From NCBI RefSeq assembly GCF_021390435.2, contig NZ_JAJVCN010000004.1, positions 786,501 to 850,500 of the forward strand: a DNA stretch of 64,000 nt, written 5' to 3'. This document shows, in pieces, positions 25,783-35,056 of the stretch. Each line of letters opens with the position of its first letter. Position 1 is the stretch's first letter. A model generated the notes under the pieces. It saw nothing but the letters and a program-made list of their open reading frames with translations. It searched no databases and was not told the DNA's origin. A program made the translations under genes and the position numbers. Source of the stretch: Kibdelosporangium philippinense (GTDB lineage: Bacteria; Actinomycetota; Actinomycetes; Mycobacteriales; Pseudonocardiaceae).

Positions 25783-27804
25783 GTGCGCAGCGCCGTTGTG
25801 ACGGCGGTGACCGTGGTGGCAATCGCCGCGCTCGCCGCTGTCCATCTCACTCAAGGCACAGCCGACGCGGGCGTGCTCGATGTGCTCAAAGCCATCTTCA
25901 GCGATGGCGACGAGCAAACGCGCGCAGTGCTCTCCGGCTCCCGCGTGCCGCGCCTGCTGACGGCGTTGCTGCTCGGCGTCGCGCTGGGTGTCGCGGGCGC
26001 TGGTATGCAGTCCGTGGCACGCAACCCGCTCGCCGCGCCCGACACGCTCGCGGTCAACGCGGGCGCATGGCTGGCCGTCGCCGGAGTCGCGGCGTTCGGC
26101 ATCACGCTGCCGACATTGCCAGCGGGCGCGACGGCGTTCGTCGGGGCGCTCGCCGCGGCCACTGTCGTGCTTGGACTGTCCGGTGCGGGCTCGACCACGC
26201 CACGGCTGATCCTGGTCGGCTCGGCCGTCACGCTGGCCTTGCAGTCACTTACGATCCTGCTGATTTTGATGTACGAGCAGGAGACGTCCGGTCTGTTCGC
26301 CTGGGGCAGCGGGTCGCTGAGTGTGGCGAACCTCGATGCCACGGCACAGATGGCGCCCATTGTGCTGGCCGCGACGATCGCGTTGGTCGTGATGGGACGG
26401 TCGCTGGACCTGCTCGCGTTGGGTGATGACAACGCGACCGTGCTGGGGCTGAACGTGCAGCGCACGCGTATCGGCGCCGTGTTGCTGACCGTGGCACTGA
26501 CCGCCGCGGCTGTGACGGTCGCGGGACCGGTTGGCTTCGTAGGCTTGTGCGCCCCGGTGATCACGCGCCTGCTGACACGCGGAGAGGGCCGACACCGCGT
26601 GCTCTTGCCGTTGTCCGGGTTGGTCGGTGTCGTGCTTGTGCTTGGCGCGGACGTATTGCTGCGTGCCCTGATGGGCTCGGCGCAGGCCGTACGCGTGCCC
26701 ACCGGAGTCACGACAACCGTCGTGGGGGCGGTTGTACTGATATGGCTGGCGCGTCGTGGCCGATCAAGCGGTTCCCGGCCGCAGGCCCCGGCCGGACGGG
26801 TGGGCGTCGCGGGTTCGCGGCGGCGCCTTGCTGTCACGAGCACGGTCATCGTGGCTCTGCTGGTGATCGCGCCGATCGTAGGCATGATGCTCGGCGACCG
26901 CATGGTGTTGCTCGGAGACCTGGTGAACTGGGTGTCCGGTAAGACCGGCAACGCGCTGACGTTCGTGCTGGACCAGCGTCTGCCTCGGGTCCTCGCCGCT
27001 CTGACCGCAGGTGCCGCGCTCGCGGTTTCTGGCTGTGGCATCCAGGCGGTGAGCCGTAACCCGCTCGCCGAACCGGGCCTGCTAGGTATCACGTCCGGTG
27101 CCGGTCTCGGCGCCATCGCCCTGATCACGTTCGTGCCGCTGGCTGGCGCGTTGGAGATCACGGGCGCGGCGGCGTTGGGTGCGGCCGTGGCGTTCGCCCT
27201 GGTCTACGGCTTGGCGTGGCGTTCGGGGTTGGACACGGACCGCCTGGTGATCATCGGTATCGGGCTGTGGTCGGGCGGGATGGCCCTGATCACGCTGCTG
27301 ATCGTGACCTCGGACCCGTGGAATACCGCGAAAGCCCTGACCTGGCTGTCCGGTTCGACGTACGGCCGCACGATCGAGCAGGTGCTGCCGAGCGCGATCG
27401 CCCTGCTCGTGCTGGTTCCGCTGCTGTGGACGCGGCACCGCGAGATGGACCTGCAGAGCCTCGACGAGGACACCCCGCGGATCCTCGGCCTGCCATTGGA
27501 ACGTTCCCGCACGCTGATCCTCATCGCCTCGGGCATCCTCGCCGCGACCGCCGTGGCCGGGATCGGTGTGGTGGCGTTCATCGGCCTCGTCGCGCCCCAT
27601 CTCGCCCGATCCCTTGTCGGCGGACGCAATGCGCGCGTCCTGCCCGTCGCCGCGGCACTGGGCGCGATCTTGGTCAGTGCCGCGGATACATTGGGCCGCA
27701 CCGTGATCGCGCCCGCTCAGATACCCGCGGGCCTGGTGATCGCGCTCGTCGGCACGCCGTACTTCGTGCTCGTGCTCTGGCGCATGCGCCCAACTACCTC
27801 GTGA
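25783..27804 (+). CDS. fused FecCD-type iron-siderophore permease (FhuB-like)
   Basis: This 673-aa inner-membrane protein is two FecCD permeases in tandem (about 1-330 and 345-673), as in FhuB, giving about 20 helices. Each half carries the RLPR-like entry (GSRVPRLLTALLLGVALG; DQRLPRVLAALTAGAALA), the SRNPLAxP motif (ARNPLAAPDTLAV; SRNPLAEPGLLGI) and the G-x-x-x-F-x-G-L coupling helix (GPVGFVGLCAP; GVVAFIGLVAPH). It forms the channel for ferric siderophore with the preceding binding protein and ATPase. The GTG start is 2 bp after the binding-protein stop. The stop lies inside a strong palindrome that should end transcription. Confidence 0.93.
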   Translation: MRSAVVTAVTVVAIAALAAVHLTQGTADAGVLDVLKAIFSDGDEQTRAVLSGSRVPRLLTALLLGVALGVAGAGMQSVARNPLAAPDTLAVNAGAWLAVAGVAAFGITLPTLPAGATAFVGALAAATVVLGLSGAGSTTPRLILVGSAVTLALQSLTILLILMYEQETSGLFAWGSGSLSVANLDATAQMAPIVLAATIALVVMGRSLDLLALGDDNATVLGLNVQRTRIGAVLLTVALTAAAVTVAGPVGFVGLCAPVITRLLTRGEGRHRVLLPLSGLVGVVLVLGADVLLRALMGSAQAVRVPTGVTTTVVGAVVLIWLARRGRSSGSRPQAPAGRVGVAGSRRRLAVTSTVIVALLVIAPIVGMMLGDRMVLLGDLVNWVSGKTGNALTFVLDQRLPRVLAALTAGAALAVSGCGIQAVSRNPLAEPGLLGITSGAGLGAIALITFVPLAGALEITGAAALGAAVAFALVYGLAWRSGLDTDRLVIIGIGLWSGGMALITLLIVTSDPWNTAKALTWLSGSTYGRTIEQVLPSAIALLVLVPLLWTRHREMDLQSLDEDTPRILGLPLERSRTLILIASGILAATAVAGIGVVAFIGLVAPHLARSLVGGRNARVLPVAAALGAILVSAADTLGRTVIAPAQIPAGLVIALVGTPYFVLVLWRMRPTTS

Positions 27805-27843
27805 GTGGTTAGTCGTGTTCTAACACGACTAACCACTCACGAG
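27798..27843. terminator. bidirectional terminator palindrome, copy 1
   Basis: A perfect 20-bp stem begins CTCGTGAGTGGTTAGTCGTG, has a TTCTAA loop, and closes with the exact complement. It sits over the stops of two convergent genes (permease and acyl-CoA synthetase). A near-identical 46-nt copy occurs at 31997-32042 in the same gene context. Confidence 0.8.
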
Positions 27844-29280
27844 CTTGATCTGGCGTTTCAGGATCTTGCCGGTGGCGTTGCGGGGCAGTTCGGCCGTGAT
27901 CCGCACGATCCGCGGGTACTTGTAGGCGGCGACTTTGCCTTTGACGAAGTCCCGCAGCTCGTCGGCGGTCGCCGTGGCTGCGGGCTTCAGCGCGACGAAC
28001 GCGGCGACCTCCTCGCCGAGCGAGTCGTGCGGCACGCCGATCACCGCCGCCTCACCGACCGCGGGATGCTCGTGCAGGACGTCTTCGATCTCCCGTGGAT
28101 AGACGTTGTAGCCACCACGGATGATCATGTCCTTCTTGCGGTCCACGATGTAGTAGAAGCCGTCCTCGTCCTGGCGGCCGAGATCGCCGGTGTGGAACCA
28201 GCCGTCCCTGATCGCCTTCGCGGTCTCGTCGGGCTTGGCCCAGTACCCCTTCATCACGTTGTGGCCCTTGATCACGATCTCGCCGATCTCCCCACGCGGC
28301 ACGTCAACGCCGTCCTCGTCGACGAGCCGGAACTGAACGCCATCGACCGGTGTGCCGATTGAGCCTGCCCGGCGCTTGCCAATCACGTTGAACGACGCGA
28401 TCGGCGAGGTCTCCGACAGCCCGTAGCCCTCCATGATCGCGCAACCAAACGCTTGCTCGAACCCGGTGATCACGTCCATCGGCAACGGCGCCCCACCCGC
28501 GAGACAGACACGCAGCGACGACAAGTCGTAGGACGCCCGGGAAGGATGATTCGCCAGCGCCACGTACATCGTCGGCACACCCTCGAACACCGTCACCTTG
28601 TCCCGCTGCACAACCTCCATCGCCTTCACCGCGTCGAACCTGGACAGGAGCGTCAGGCATCCGCCGACGGCCACGGCCACGTTCAACCCGACGGTCTGGC
28701 CGAAAACGTGGAACAGCGGCAACGCGCCGAACACCACGTCCCCGGCGACGGCCTGGGTGAGGGCGCGCACCGCGATCTCCACGTTGCGAACCAGATTGGC
28801 GTGCGTCAGCTCGGCGCCTTTCGGCTGTCCGGTGGTGCCCGAGGTGTAGAAGATGACCGCGGTGTCCTCATCGGACCTGTCGACCACGCCTTCGATGGGC
28901 GCGCCCGAGGTCAACGACTCATCGACTACGACGCAGGGCGCGTCCGGCACGTCAGTCATAGCGAAGATGACCTTGGCACCGGAGTCGCTCAGGTAGTACG
29001 CCACCTCGCGCTCTTTGAACATCGGGTTCATCGGCACCACGACCGCGCCCGCGCGCAAGGTCGCGTAGTACAACACCGCGAACTGCGGCACATTCGGCAA
29101 CATGATGCCGACCCGGTCACCTGGCCCCACCCCGAGCTTGGCAAGCAGTCCAGCGGCGCGTTTGGTGGCGTCGTCGAGCTGCGCGTACGTCAGCACGGTG
29201 TCATCCAGCCTGATCGCGGGGCGATCCGGATGCAGGGCGGCAGTTCGGACAAGGTTCGCGGCAAGGTTCACGGGGGTCAT
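27829..29280 (-). CDS. long-chain acyl-CoA synthetase / AMP-dependent ligase (FadD-type)
   Basis: This is a 483-aa adenylate-forming enzyme that activates a carboxylate to acyl-AMP and then acyl-CoA. Core motifs are the P-loop IFYTSGTTGQPKGAEL, the acyl pocket ALPLFHVFG, the A5 motif MEGYGLSETSP, the A7/A8 region WFHTGDLGRQDEDGFYYIVD with RKKDMIIRGGYNVYP, and the catalytic Lys in LPRNATGKILKRQ. The ATG at 29278 is chosen because MTPVNLAANLVRTA is the normal FadD opening; the frame extends upstream without family sequence. It is convergent with the siderophore permease. The chain specificity is unknown. Confidence 0.92.
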   Translation of the reverse strand: MTPVNLAANLVRTAALHPDRPAIRLDDTVLTYAQLDDATKRAAGLLAKLGVGPGDRVGIMLPNVPQFAVLYYATLRAGAVVVPMNPMFKEREVAYYLSDSGAKVIFAMTDVPDAPCVVVDESLTSGAPIEGVVDRSDEDTAVIFYTSGTTGQPKGAELTHANLVRNVEIAVRALTQAVAGDVVFGALPLFHVFGQTVGLNVAVAVGGCLTLLSRFDAVKAMEVVQRDKVTVFEGVPTMYVALANHPSRASYDLSSLRVCLAGGAPLPMDVITGFEQAFGCAIMEGYGLSETSPIASFNVIGKRRAGSIGTPVDGVQFRLVDEDGVDVPRGEIGEIVIKGHNVMKGYWAKPDETAKAIRDGWFHTGDLGRQDEDGFYYIVDRKKDMIIRGGYNVYPREIEDVLHEHPAVGEAAVIGVPHDSLGEEVAAFVALKPAATATADELRDFVKGKVAAYKYPRIVRITAELPRNATGKILKRQIKLVSG

Positions 29281-29365
29281 AGTCGACAGAGATCGCACGC
29301 CACGCCTATGTTCAGCGGTACAAAACATCCACGAGTTCGGTGTGCGGCGATGACACACTTGGTCC

Positions 29366-30589
29366 GTGCGTAGCAGTCAACGAGGACTTCCCGACGAGGA
29401 CGTGGCCAAGCTGGTGGCTGAGGCCGAACGACGGCTGCCCGAGCTGTCCGAAAGCACGTTCAAGAAGGTCCAGACGACCATCAAGGTGTACCGGGCCGGC
29501 GTCGCCGTACCGTCCGACGAGCTGCGGCAGTTCGTGGAAGCCAATCTTCGCGAGATCGTCAACGGCCTGCTGGCGCCGGGTGAACCCGAACTGACCATGG
29601 CGCGCACGACCGGCAAGCGCCGTGCCGAGCAAGGCCTGCCGCTGCCTGAGGTGGTACGCGCGTTCCGGATCGGGTTCGCCGAAGTCTGGAAACTTCTGGT
29701 CGAGGCAGCCGAACGCGGCGGACCGGGCATGGTCAAGACACTGGTGTCGGCGGCCACCATCCTCTGGGACCGCGCCGACGACTTCGCCGAGGCGATCAGC
29801 GAGACGTATCGCGCGACCGCCGCCGAACTGGCGGCGCGGGAGCGTGAGCAGCGCTCGGCGCTGTTGGAAGCGTTGTTCTCCGGGCAGCGGCTCGATCAGG
29901 CCGCGCTGTGGCAGATCTCGGAGTTGCTGCAGATGCCGATCGACGGCGTGTTCCTCGTGGTTGCCGCGGAGTCCCCGGAGCTGGGCAAGGAAGCGTTGCC
30001 GAGCATCGAATCCAGGTTGGACGCGAGCAACCTGGGCTCCGCGTGGCGGCTGACGCCGGAGGCGCAGGTCGGCGTGATCTCCCTGCGTTCCATGGCCGCG
30101 CAGGCCTCCGTGCTCGAGTTGTTGCGGCGCCACGCCACCTCGCGCATCGGCGTGAGTCCCGCGTTCAGCGGCCTGGTGAACACGCCGCGCGCGTTGCATT
30201 TCGCCACGGTCGCGGTCGCCGGTTTGCCGTCGACCCAGCCAGGCGTGTTCCAGTTCGACGATTCCCCGCTGACCGCGTTGGTGGCCAGCGCGCCAGAGGA
30301 AGCGACCCAGCTTGCTCACCAAGTGCTCGGCGCGGTCCTGCGGCTCGAAGATGAAGGCGTTGTCCTGCTTGAGGCCCTGCAGGCATGGTACGACTGCGCG
30401 GGGTCCACAAAGGACACAGCGGACCGGCTGTTCTGCCACCCGAACACCGTCCGGTACCGGTTGCGCAGGCTGCAGGACCTAACCGGACGTTCGCTGACAA
30501 ATCCGGCACACCAGGCGGAGCTGCTGACCGCGTTGCGCGCGATCGGGACGTACCCGAAAGGGGAGCCGTTGCCGCCGCCCTTGGCATGA
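29366..30589 (+). CDS. PucR/CdaR-family transcriptional regulator
   Basis: This 407-aa regulator has an N-terminal helical RsbR-like sensor region (about 1-150), a degenerate GGDEF-like middle and a C-terminal PucR HTH (about 330-395) containing DTADRLFCHPNTVRYRLRRL, the signature helix-turn-helix of the family. It diverges from the acyl-CoA synthetase gene and lies 105 bp before an MHS transporter, so it could control either or both. PucR-type proteins respond to small catabolic metabolites. No ribosome site precedes the GTG at 29366, suggesting a leaderless start. Confidence 0.88.
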   Translation: MRSSQRGLPDEDVAKLVAEAERRLPELSESTFKKVQTTIKVYRAGVAVPSDELRQFVEANLREIVNGLLAPGEPELTMARTTGKRRAEQGLPLPEVVRAFRIGFAEVWKLLVEAAERGGPGMVKTLVSAATILWDRADDFAEAISETYRATAAELAAREREQRSALLEALFSGQRLDQAALWQISELLQMPIDGVFLVVAAESPELGKEALPSIESRLDASNLGSAWRLTPEAQVGVISLRSMAAQASVLELLRRHATSRIGVSPAFSGLVNTPRALHFATVAVAGLPSTQPGVFQFDDSPLTALVASAPEEATQLAHQVLGAVLRLEDEGVVLLEALQAWYDCAGSTKDTADRLFCHPNTVRYRLRRLQDLTGRSLTNPAHQAELLTALRAIGTYPKGEPLPPPLA

Positions 30590-30694
30590 CGTGACAACCG
30601 GACGACGTGGATGCTGTGGCGCGACACATGGGCCACAGCAGGTCGCCGCTTCTACGGTTCGAGAGGATCCCACCCGCTCGCACCGAGGTGATTC

Positions 30695-31981
30695 ATGTCC
30701 GTTAGCAGCAGCACAGTTTCGCCAACCCGCGGCCGCAAAGCCGCGGTCGCCGCGATGGCGGCGGCGTCGATCGAGTGGTACGACTTCTTCATCTACGCCA
30801 CGGCCGCGGCACTCGTGTTCGGCAAGGTCTTCTTCCCCGGAGTCAGCCCGGTCTCGGCGATCCTGGCCTCCTTCGCCACCTTCGGTGTGGGGTTCGCGGC
30901 CAGGCCATTGGGCGGTGTCGTGTTCGGACACTTCGGCGACAAGCTCGGCCGAAAACCCATGCTGGTGGCGTCCCTGCTGCTGATGGCCGTGTCGACGACG
31001 CTGATCGGCCTGCTGCCGACGTACGCGACGATAGGTGTGTTCGCGCCATTCGCACTGGTACTGCTGAGAATCTGCCAAGGACTGGCGATCGGCGGCCAGT
31101 GGGGCGGAGCGATGCTGCTGGCGATCGAGTCCGCGCCGCCAGGAAAACGCGGGCTGTACGGAAGTTTCGCGCAGGTGGGCGTGCCGATCGGAATGGTGCT
31201 GGGCAACACGGTCTTCCTGGTGGTCGCGGCCTTCGTAAGTCCGGCCCAGTTCGACGCCTGGGGCTGGCGAGTGCCGTTCCTGCTGAGCTCGGTGACGGCA
31301 TTGGTCGCCTTCTACGTCCACCGCCGGATCGACGACCCGCACGAGTACACCCAACCGCCGGGCAAGCGCCGTTCACCGGTGATCGAAGTGGTCCGCCAGC
31401 ACCCGAAGGCAGTGTTGTTCGCGTCCAGTGTGTACATCGTGTTGAGTGCCGCGTTCTACATCCTCGCGGCCGGTCTGCTCGACTACGGCACCCGAACGCT
31501 CGGCATCCCGAAAAGCTCGATGCTGCTTGCGGTTCTGGTCAGCGTCAGCTCGATGGTGTTGACGCTGCCGCTGTTCGCGGCGCTGTCGGATCGCGTTGGC
31601 CGTAAGCCTGTGTTCGCGGTGGGTGCGGTGGCCACCGGGATATCGATCTTCGCCGTGTTCCCGTTGGTCGAGACACTGAACGTGGGACTCGCCATCCTCG
31701 GCCTGGTGATCACGATGACCACGATCGCCATGATGTACGGGCCGCAGGCTGCGTTGTTCGCTGAGATGTTCCCGGCGCACCTGCGGTATTCGGGGGCTTC
31801 GCTGGGGTATCAGATCGCCAACGTGATCGGCGGCGGCTTCGCCCCGTTCGTGATGGTGCTGCTGCTGGAATCCACCGGAAGCTCGATGTCGGTGGCCGTG
31901 TACGTCGCCGTGCTCGCAGTAATCGCCTTGGTAGCACTGGCTTTCATCTCCGACAACCATGAAGTGGAAGCCCGCCAGTAA
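30695..31981 (+). CDS. MHS-family MFS transporter, second copy
   Basis: This 428-aa twelve-helix proton symporter is of the metabolite:H+ group. It starts with ASIEWYDFFIYATAAALVF and has the family loop FGHFGDKLGRKPML. It is homologous to the transporter at 4.7-6.0 kb but clearly divergent. It follows the PucR-type regulator on the same strand and is likely to import a small organic acid or osmolyte under its control. The 3' end meets a strong palindromic terminator shared with the convergent lectin-domain gene. Confidence 0.92.
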   Translation: MSVSSSTVSPTRGRKAAVAAMAAASIEWYDFFIYATAAALVFGKVFFPGVSPVSAILASFATFGVGFAARPLGGVVFGHFGDKLGRKPMLVASLLLMAVSTTLIGLLPTYATIGVFAPFALVLLRICQGLAIGGQWGGAMLLAIESAPPGKRGLYGSFAQVGVPIGMVLGNTVFLVVAAFVSPAQFDAWGWRVPFLLSSVTALVAFYVHRRIDDPHEYTQPPGKRRSPVIEVVRQHPKAVLFASSVYIVLSAAFYILAAGLLDYGTRTLGIPKSSMLLAVLVSVSSMVLTLPLFAALSDRVGRKPVFAVGAVATGISIFAVFPLVETLNVGLAILGLVITMTTIAMMYGPQAALFAEMFPAHLRYSGASLGYQIANVIGGGFAPFVMVLLLESTGSSMSVAVYVAVLAVIALVALAFISDNHEVEARQ

Positions 31982-31995
31982 AGTGCCTGGTCAGC

Positions 31996-32043
31996 CCTCG
32001 TGAGTGGTTAGACGTGTTCTAACCCTGCTAACCACTCACGAGG
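31996..32043. terminator. bidirectional terminator palindrome, copy 2
   Basis: A 16-bp perfect stem (CCTCGTGAGTGGTTAG and its complement) encloses a 16-nt loop that still contains GTGTTCTAA. Aligned with the copy at 27798-27843, 42 of 46 positions agree. It separates the MHS transporter from the convergent ALF/lectin gene. Confidence 0.8.
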
Positions 32044-32048
32044 TTTTG

Positions 32049-34832
32049 TTAGCTGACAGGGACGATCGTCCAGCGCTGGTTCGGCTTGACCAGGTCGACA
32101 CCCATAACGACACGCGGGCCGTCGACCGAGATTTGCTGCGCTTCAGCCACGTTACCCTGCAGGTCGCGCAAGGCCACCGTGCCGTCAGGGGCGGTGGTGA
32201 ACTCGAAGACTGCCGACGCGTCGGCACAATCGGTCGTCACCAGCCGGATAGACGGTGTGGCTGCCATGTTCGTCCTGGACAGCAGGCACTTCCCAGTCTC
32301 ACGGTTCTGCAGCTTGTACTGGTTGTTGCCCAGTTTCTGCAGGTTCCAGGTCTGGCGGCGCACCAGTGGCCCAGTTTGGCAGCTAGCCAGTCCCGCGTCC
32401 TCCGCGACGTTGGGTGCCTGAATGCAGTGCCCGGACTCGAAGCTCTTGATCTGAACGGCGTTCGCGGCGACATCGACCGTGCTGTAGGCGATAGTGAGAC
32501 CGCCCGAGTGGTTCTTGTCGATCCGGCCCTTCTCGAACTTTTGCCGGAACAACGAAAGCGTGTTGAAGCCGTTGTCCAGCGGAGCGCCCATGCCGGTCTC
32601 GAAGCCCATCTCGGCGAACTTCTTGTGGATGTCGCCGTTGACAACCAGGTTGCCGACGTTGGGTACGTGGTAGATGGAACCGCTGACGAACCGCTGGAAG
32701 ACGATTCCCTTGTCGCCGTGGGAAGTCGGGTCGTTCAGCGGGTAGCCGTACGTGCCGGTCTCCCCGCCGGTGGCGGTCCACGTGTTGCCGACGATGCCGT
32801 AGATCATGCGGGCGCCCGTGTCCGGGCTCCAGATGAAGTACAGGTTGTCCCCGCCTGCCTTCGGCTTCTGGATGCGGATCACCTGACCCTTGCCGTCCTT
32901 GGTCGGGGCCTGGTCACTGAGGAAGCCGCCGAGGGTCAACGGATGCGGGCCACCCAATTCGAGCAGCTTGTCGAGTACTGGGCCGTTGTAGGCCACGTTC
33001 GCGCCCCACAGTGGATACGGGCTGTGGAACTCGTAGGTCTGGAACAGCCGCCCCTTCTCGTACTGCTGGTATCCGGTATACCACCCCGGCCAGTCGATCA
33101 CCGGGTCACCGATGGGCTTGCCAAGGCTCTCGCGCAGCTTCGCGTCCGCGAGGTAGCGCCTCTGGATGGGCAGCAACAGCTGCGGCGGCTCGACGAAGTA
33201 GACGGCCGACTGGCCCGCGCGCTCGTTGTCCAGTGCGGTGCTGATGTGCAGGTAGCTCGACGGGTCCGTGTGCGGGTGGAAGGAGATCCCGGCACCGTTG
33301 CGCTTCACGCACCACGTGGACTCGGCCTTGAACTCAGGGGTGCCATCGATCGGTTCGACCTTGGTGCCCACGCGGTACTTCGGCGGCACGGAAGGCTCGG
33401 ACTCGGCATCGTCCGCAGCCTCGGACCTGGCCTCGCCCGCAGCCGGGTCGGACTCGGCAGGCGGGCCGCCCTGTGCCGGAACCTCTGCCTGCGCTTTGGC
33501 CTCGGGCCGCGGGCCAACCCGCAGGTAGTGGTTGGGGCGGGTGACCGACTGGAACGAGAAACAGGCCGGGTTGGCAAGGCCTGCCTCGATCTTCCAGAGT
33601 CCCCGCTGATAGTTGGACGGGTTCCAGCGCGCCCAGGTGCCGGAGTCGAAGATGTAGTGCTCCTGACCCTGGTGAGTCTGGAGGCGGAACGACTGGGTCT
33701 GGTGTTCGTACTGGCCTGTGCGCAGGAACTTCTCGCGGTCGATCGGGCTGCCTGCGAGTGCGGCGTCGGCGGCCTTGACCAGTTCGAGGTATACGAGGCT
33801 GTTGACGGCCCGGGTGCGTACCTCGGTGATCTGGCGGATGTACTCCTTGTCGCGCCGGTCAAGCTCGATCTCGATGTCGCGCAGGCGTGCGTCGCGTGCA
33901 CCAGTGTCGATGAACTTCTTCCACTCCACCGGGTTGCGGCTGCGGACGGCTGCTTCGGCTGCGCCGTAGACCTCGGAGGAGCGTGGTGCGCCATTCCAGA
34001 CCTCGATGACGAAGTCCTGGTCGCTCAGGTCACGTACTCGGTTGTCCGCGACCTTGCCCAGTGCGTGGTACCAGGCGTTGGCCTTGGCCTCCCGCGCCAG
34101 TGCGGCGGCCTTTTCCGCCTCGGTCTTCTCCTTGTCCTCCCGGATCAGCCGGTCGAGGTCCTTGCGGTGCTCGTCGTGGATGCCGACGGTGAGGAAGGTC
34201 CACTGCGCCTCGGCGCTGCCCGCCAGCGCGACGCGTGCGGCTTCCTTGACGGCGATGTCCTTGTGGTTGTCGGCATTGAGCTCGAGGTGGACGATGAAGT
34301 CGAAGACGGGCTTTGCCAAGATCGTGTTGTCGACCTGGATGCTCAGCGCCGCGGCGGCTTTGGCTTTGGCTTCGCGCTCTTCGGCCTGCCGCTGCCGCCG
34401 TTCGTCGACGATCCGCAGATCCTCGTTGTGCGCGGTGTAGATCCCGGTTTTGATGAACTCGTTGCACGCGGCGTCATCGGCGGCGAGCGCCGCGATGGCC
34501 GCTTCCCTCAGTTTCTGGTGTTCTGGTTCGAGCGGCCGCTGCTTGTCCAGATCGTCGGCCTTGTAGTACATCGCGGCGACGAAGTCGCGATCGTTTAGGA
34601 CCAGCAACTCAGGGCCCGCAACAATGCCAAGCACTCTGGCCGCTTCGCTCTTCTCCCGTTCCGAGGCCTGCACCGCGGCTGCGGACCGGACTGCGGCGAC
34701 AACCGGCGTAGCGATCACTGTGGACAGTGTCATGCCTGCAGCCGCGGCGATCGCGGTGCAGGCTATGAGCCTTCTCAGGCCACCCCGGCGCCGTGCTCTG
34801 GGCACGGCGGATGAACCCCTGCGTCTACTCAC
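32049..34832 (-). CDS. secreted ALF-repeat protein with AbfB, LGFP and ricin-type lectin domains
   Basis: This large exported protein has about 927 residues. After an Arg-rich N-region and a hydrophobic signal segment (LIACTAIAAAAGMTLSTVIA) come four or so ALF repeats (about 50-330; units such as AAIAALAADDAACNEFIKTG). An AbfB-like trefoil follows (about 350-550; SFRLQTHQGQEHYIF with RPNHYLRV, and YLHIS), then LGFP-type cell-wall repeats (about 640-790; TGTYGYPLNDPTSHGDKGIV, MGAPLDNGF), and a C-terminal ricin-B beta-trefoil (about 800-927; ESGHCIQAPN, QTWNL). No enzyme domain is recognised; it looks like a wall- and glycan-binding surface protein. The GTG at 34830-34832 is used because AGGGGAGG lies seven bases upstream. 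It diverges from two ALF genes. Confidence 0.82.
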   Translation of the reverse strand: MSRRRGSSAVPRARRRGGLRRLIACTAIAAAAGMTLSTVIATPVVAAVRSAAAVQASEREKSEAARVLGIVAGPELLVLNDRDFVAAMYYKADDLDKQRPLEPEHQKLREAAIAALAADDAACNEFIKTGIYTAHNEDLRIVDERRQRQAEEREAKAKAAAALSIQVDNTILAKPVFDFIVHLELNADNHKDIAVKEAARVALAGSAEAQWTFLTVGIHDEHRKDLDRLIREDKEKTEAEKAAALAREAKANAWYHALGKVADNRVRDLSDQDFVIEVWNGAPRSSEVYGAAEAAVRSRNPVEWKKFIDTGARDARLRDIEIELDRRDKEYIRQITEVRTRAVNSLVYLELVKAADAALAGSPIDREKFLRTGQYEHQTQSFRLQTHQGQEHYIFDSGTWARWNPSNYQRGLWKIEAGLANPACFSFQSVTRPNHYLRVGPRPEAKAQAEVPAQGGPPAESDPAAGEARSEAADDAESEPSVPPKYRVGTKVEPIDGTPEFKAESTWCVKRNGAGISFHPHTDPSSYLHISTALDNERAGQSAVYFVEPPQLLLPIQRRYLADAKLRESLGKPIGDPVIDWPGWYTGYQQYEKGRLFQTYEFHSPYPLWGANVAYNGPVLDKLLELGGPHPLTLGGFLSDQAPTKDGKGQVIRIQKPKAGGDNLYFIWSPDTGARMIYGIVGNTWTATGGETGTYGYPLNDPTSHGDKGIVFQRFVSGSIYHVPNVGNLVVNGDIHKKFAEMGFETGMGAPLDNGFNTLSLFRQKFEKGRIDKNHSGGLTIAYSTVDVAANAVQIKSFESGHCIQAPNVAEDAGLASCQTGPLVRRQTWNLQKLGNNQYKLQNRETGKCLLSRTNMAATPSIRLVTTDCADASAVFEFTTAPDGTVALRDLQGNVAEAQQISVDGPRVVMGVDLVKPNQRWTIVPVS

Positions 34833-35056
34833 GGACGAACCTCCCCTTGACAACGCGTGCGACCGAACTTTGTCGGTTACTCACTCGCGCTTCGAGAAGC
34901 CTTTCCGTTGAGCTGTGCCCAGGCAAATCATTTCAGGTCAGATGTAACCATTTCGTGATCTGCATCGTGATGCACATCACCGCGCTTTACGTGCGTAGCG
35001 TGACTGTGTCATAGTCAGCGCGCTGTGTACGCACACAATTCCAGGGGGGACTTGGA

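Noticed and set aside
23987-25822. 611-codon open frame on the minus strand
   Set aside because: It lies opposite the ABC ATPase and binding-protein genes, whose motifs are complete, and its own translation is Arg/His-rich without motifs.
32004-34598. 864-codon open frame on the plus strand
   Set aside because: It is antisense to the ALF/AbfB/LGFP/ricin gene; the translation is Leu/Val/Arg/Asp-rich with no domain. It is a by-product of GC-rich codon bias in the true gene.
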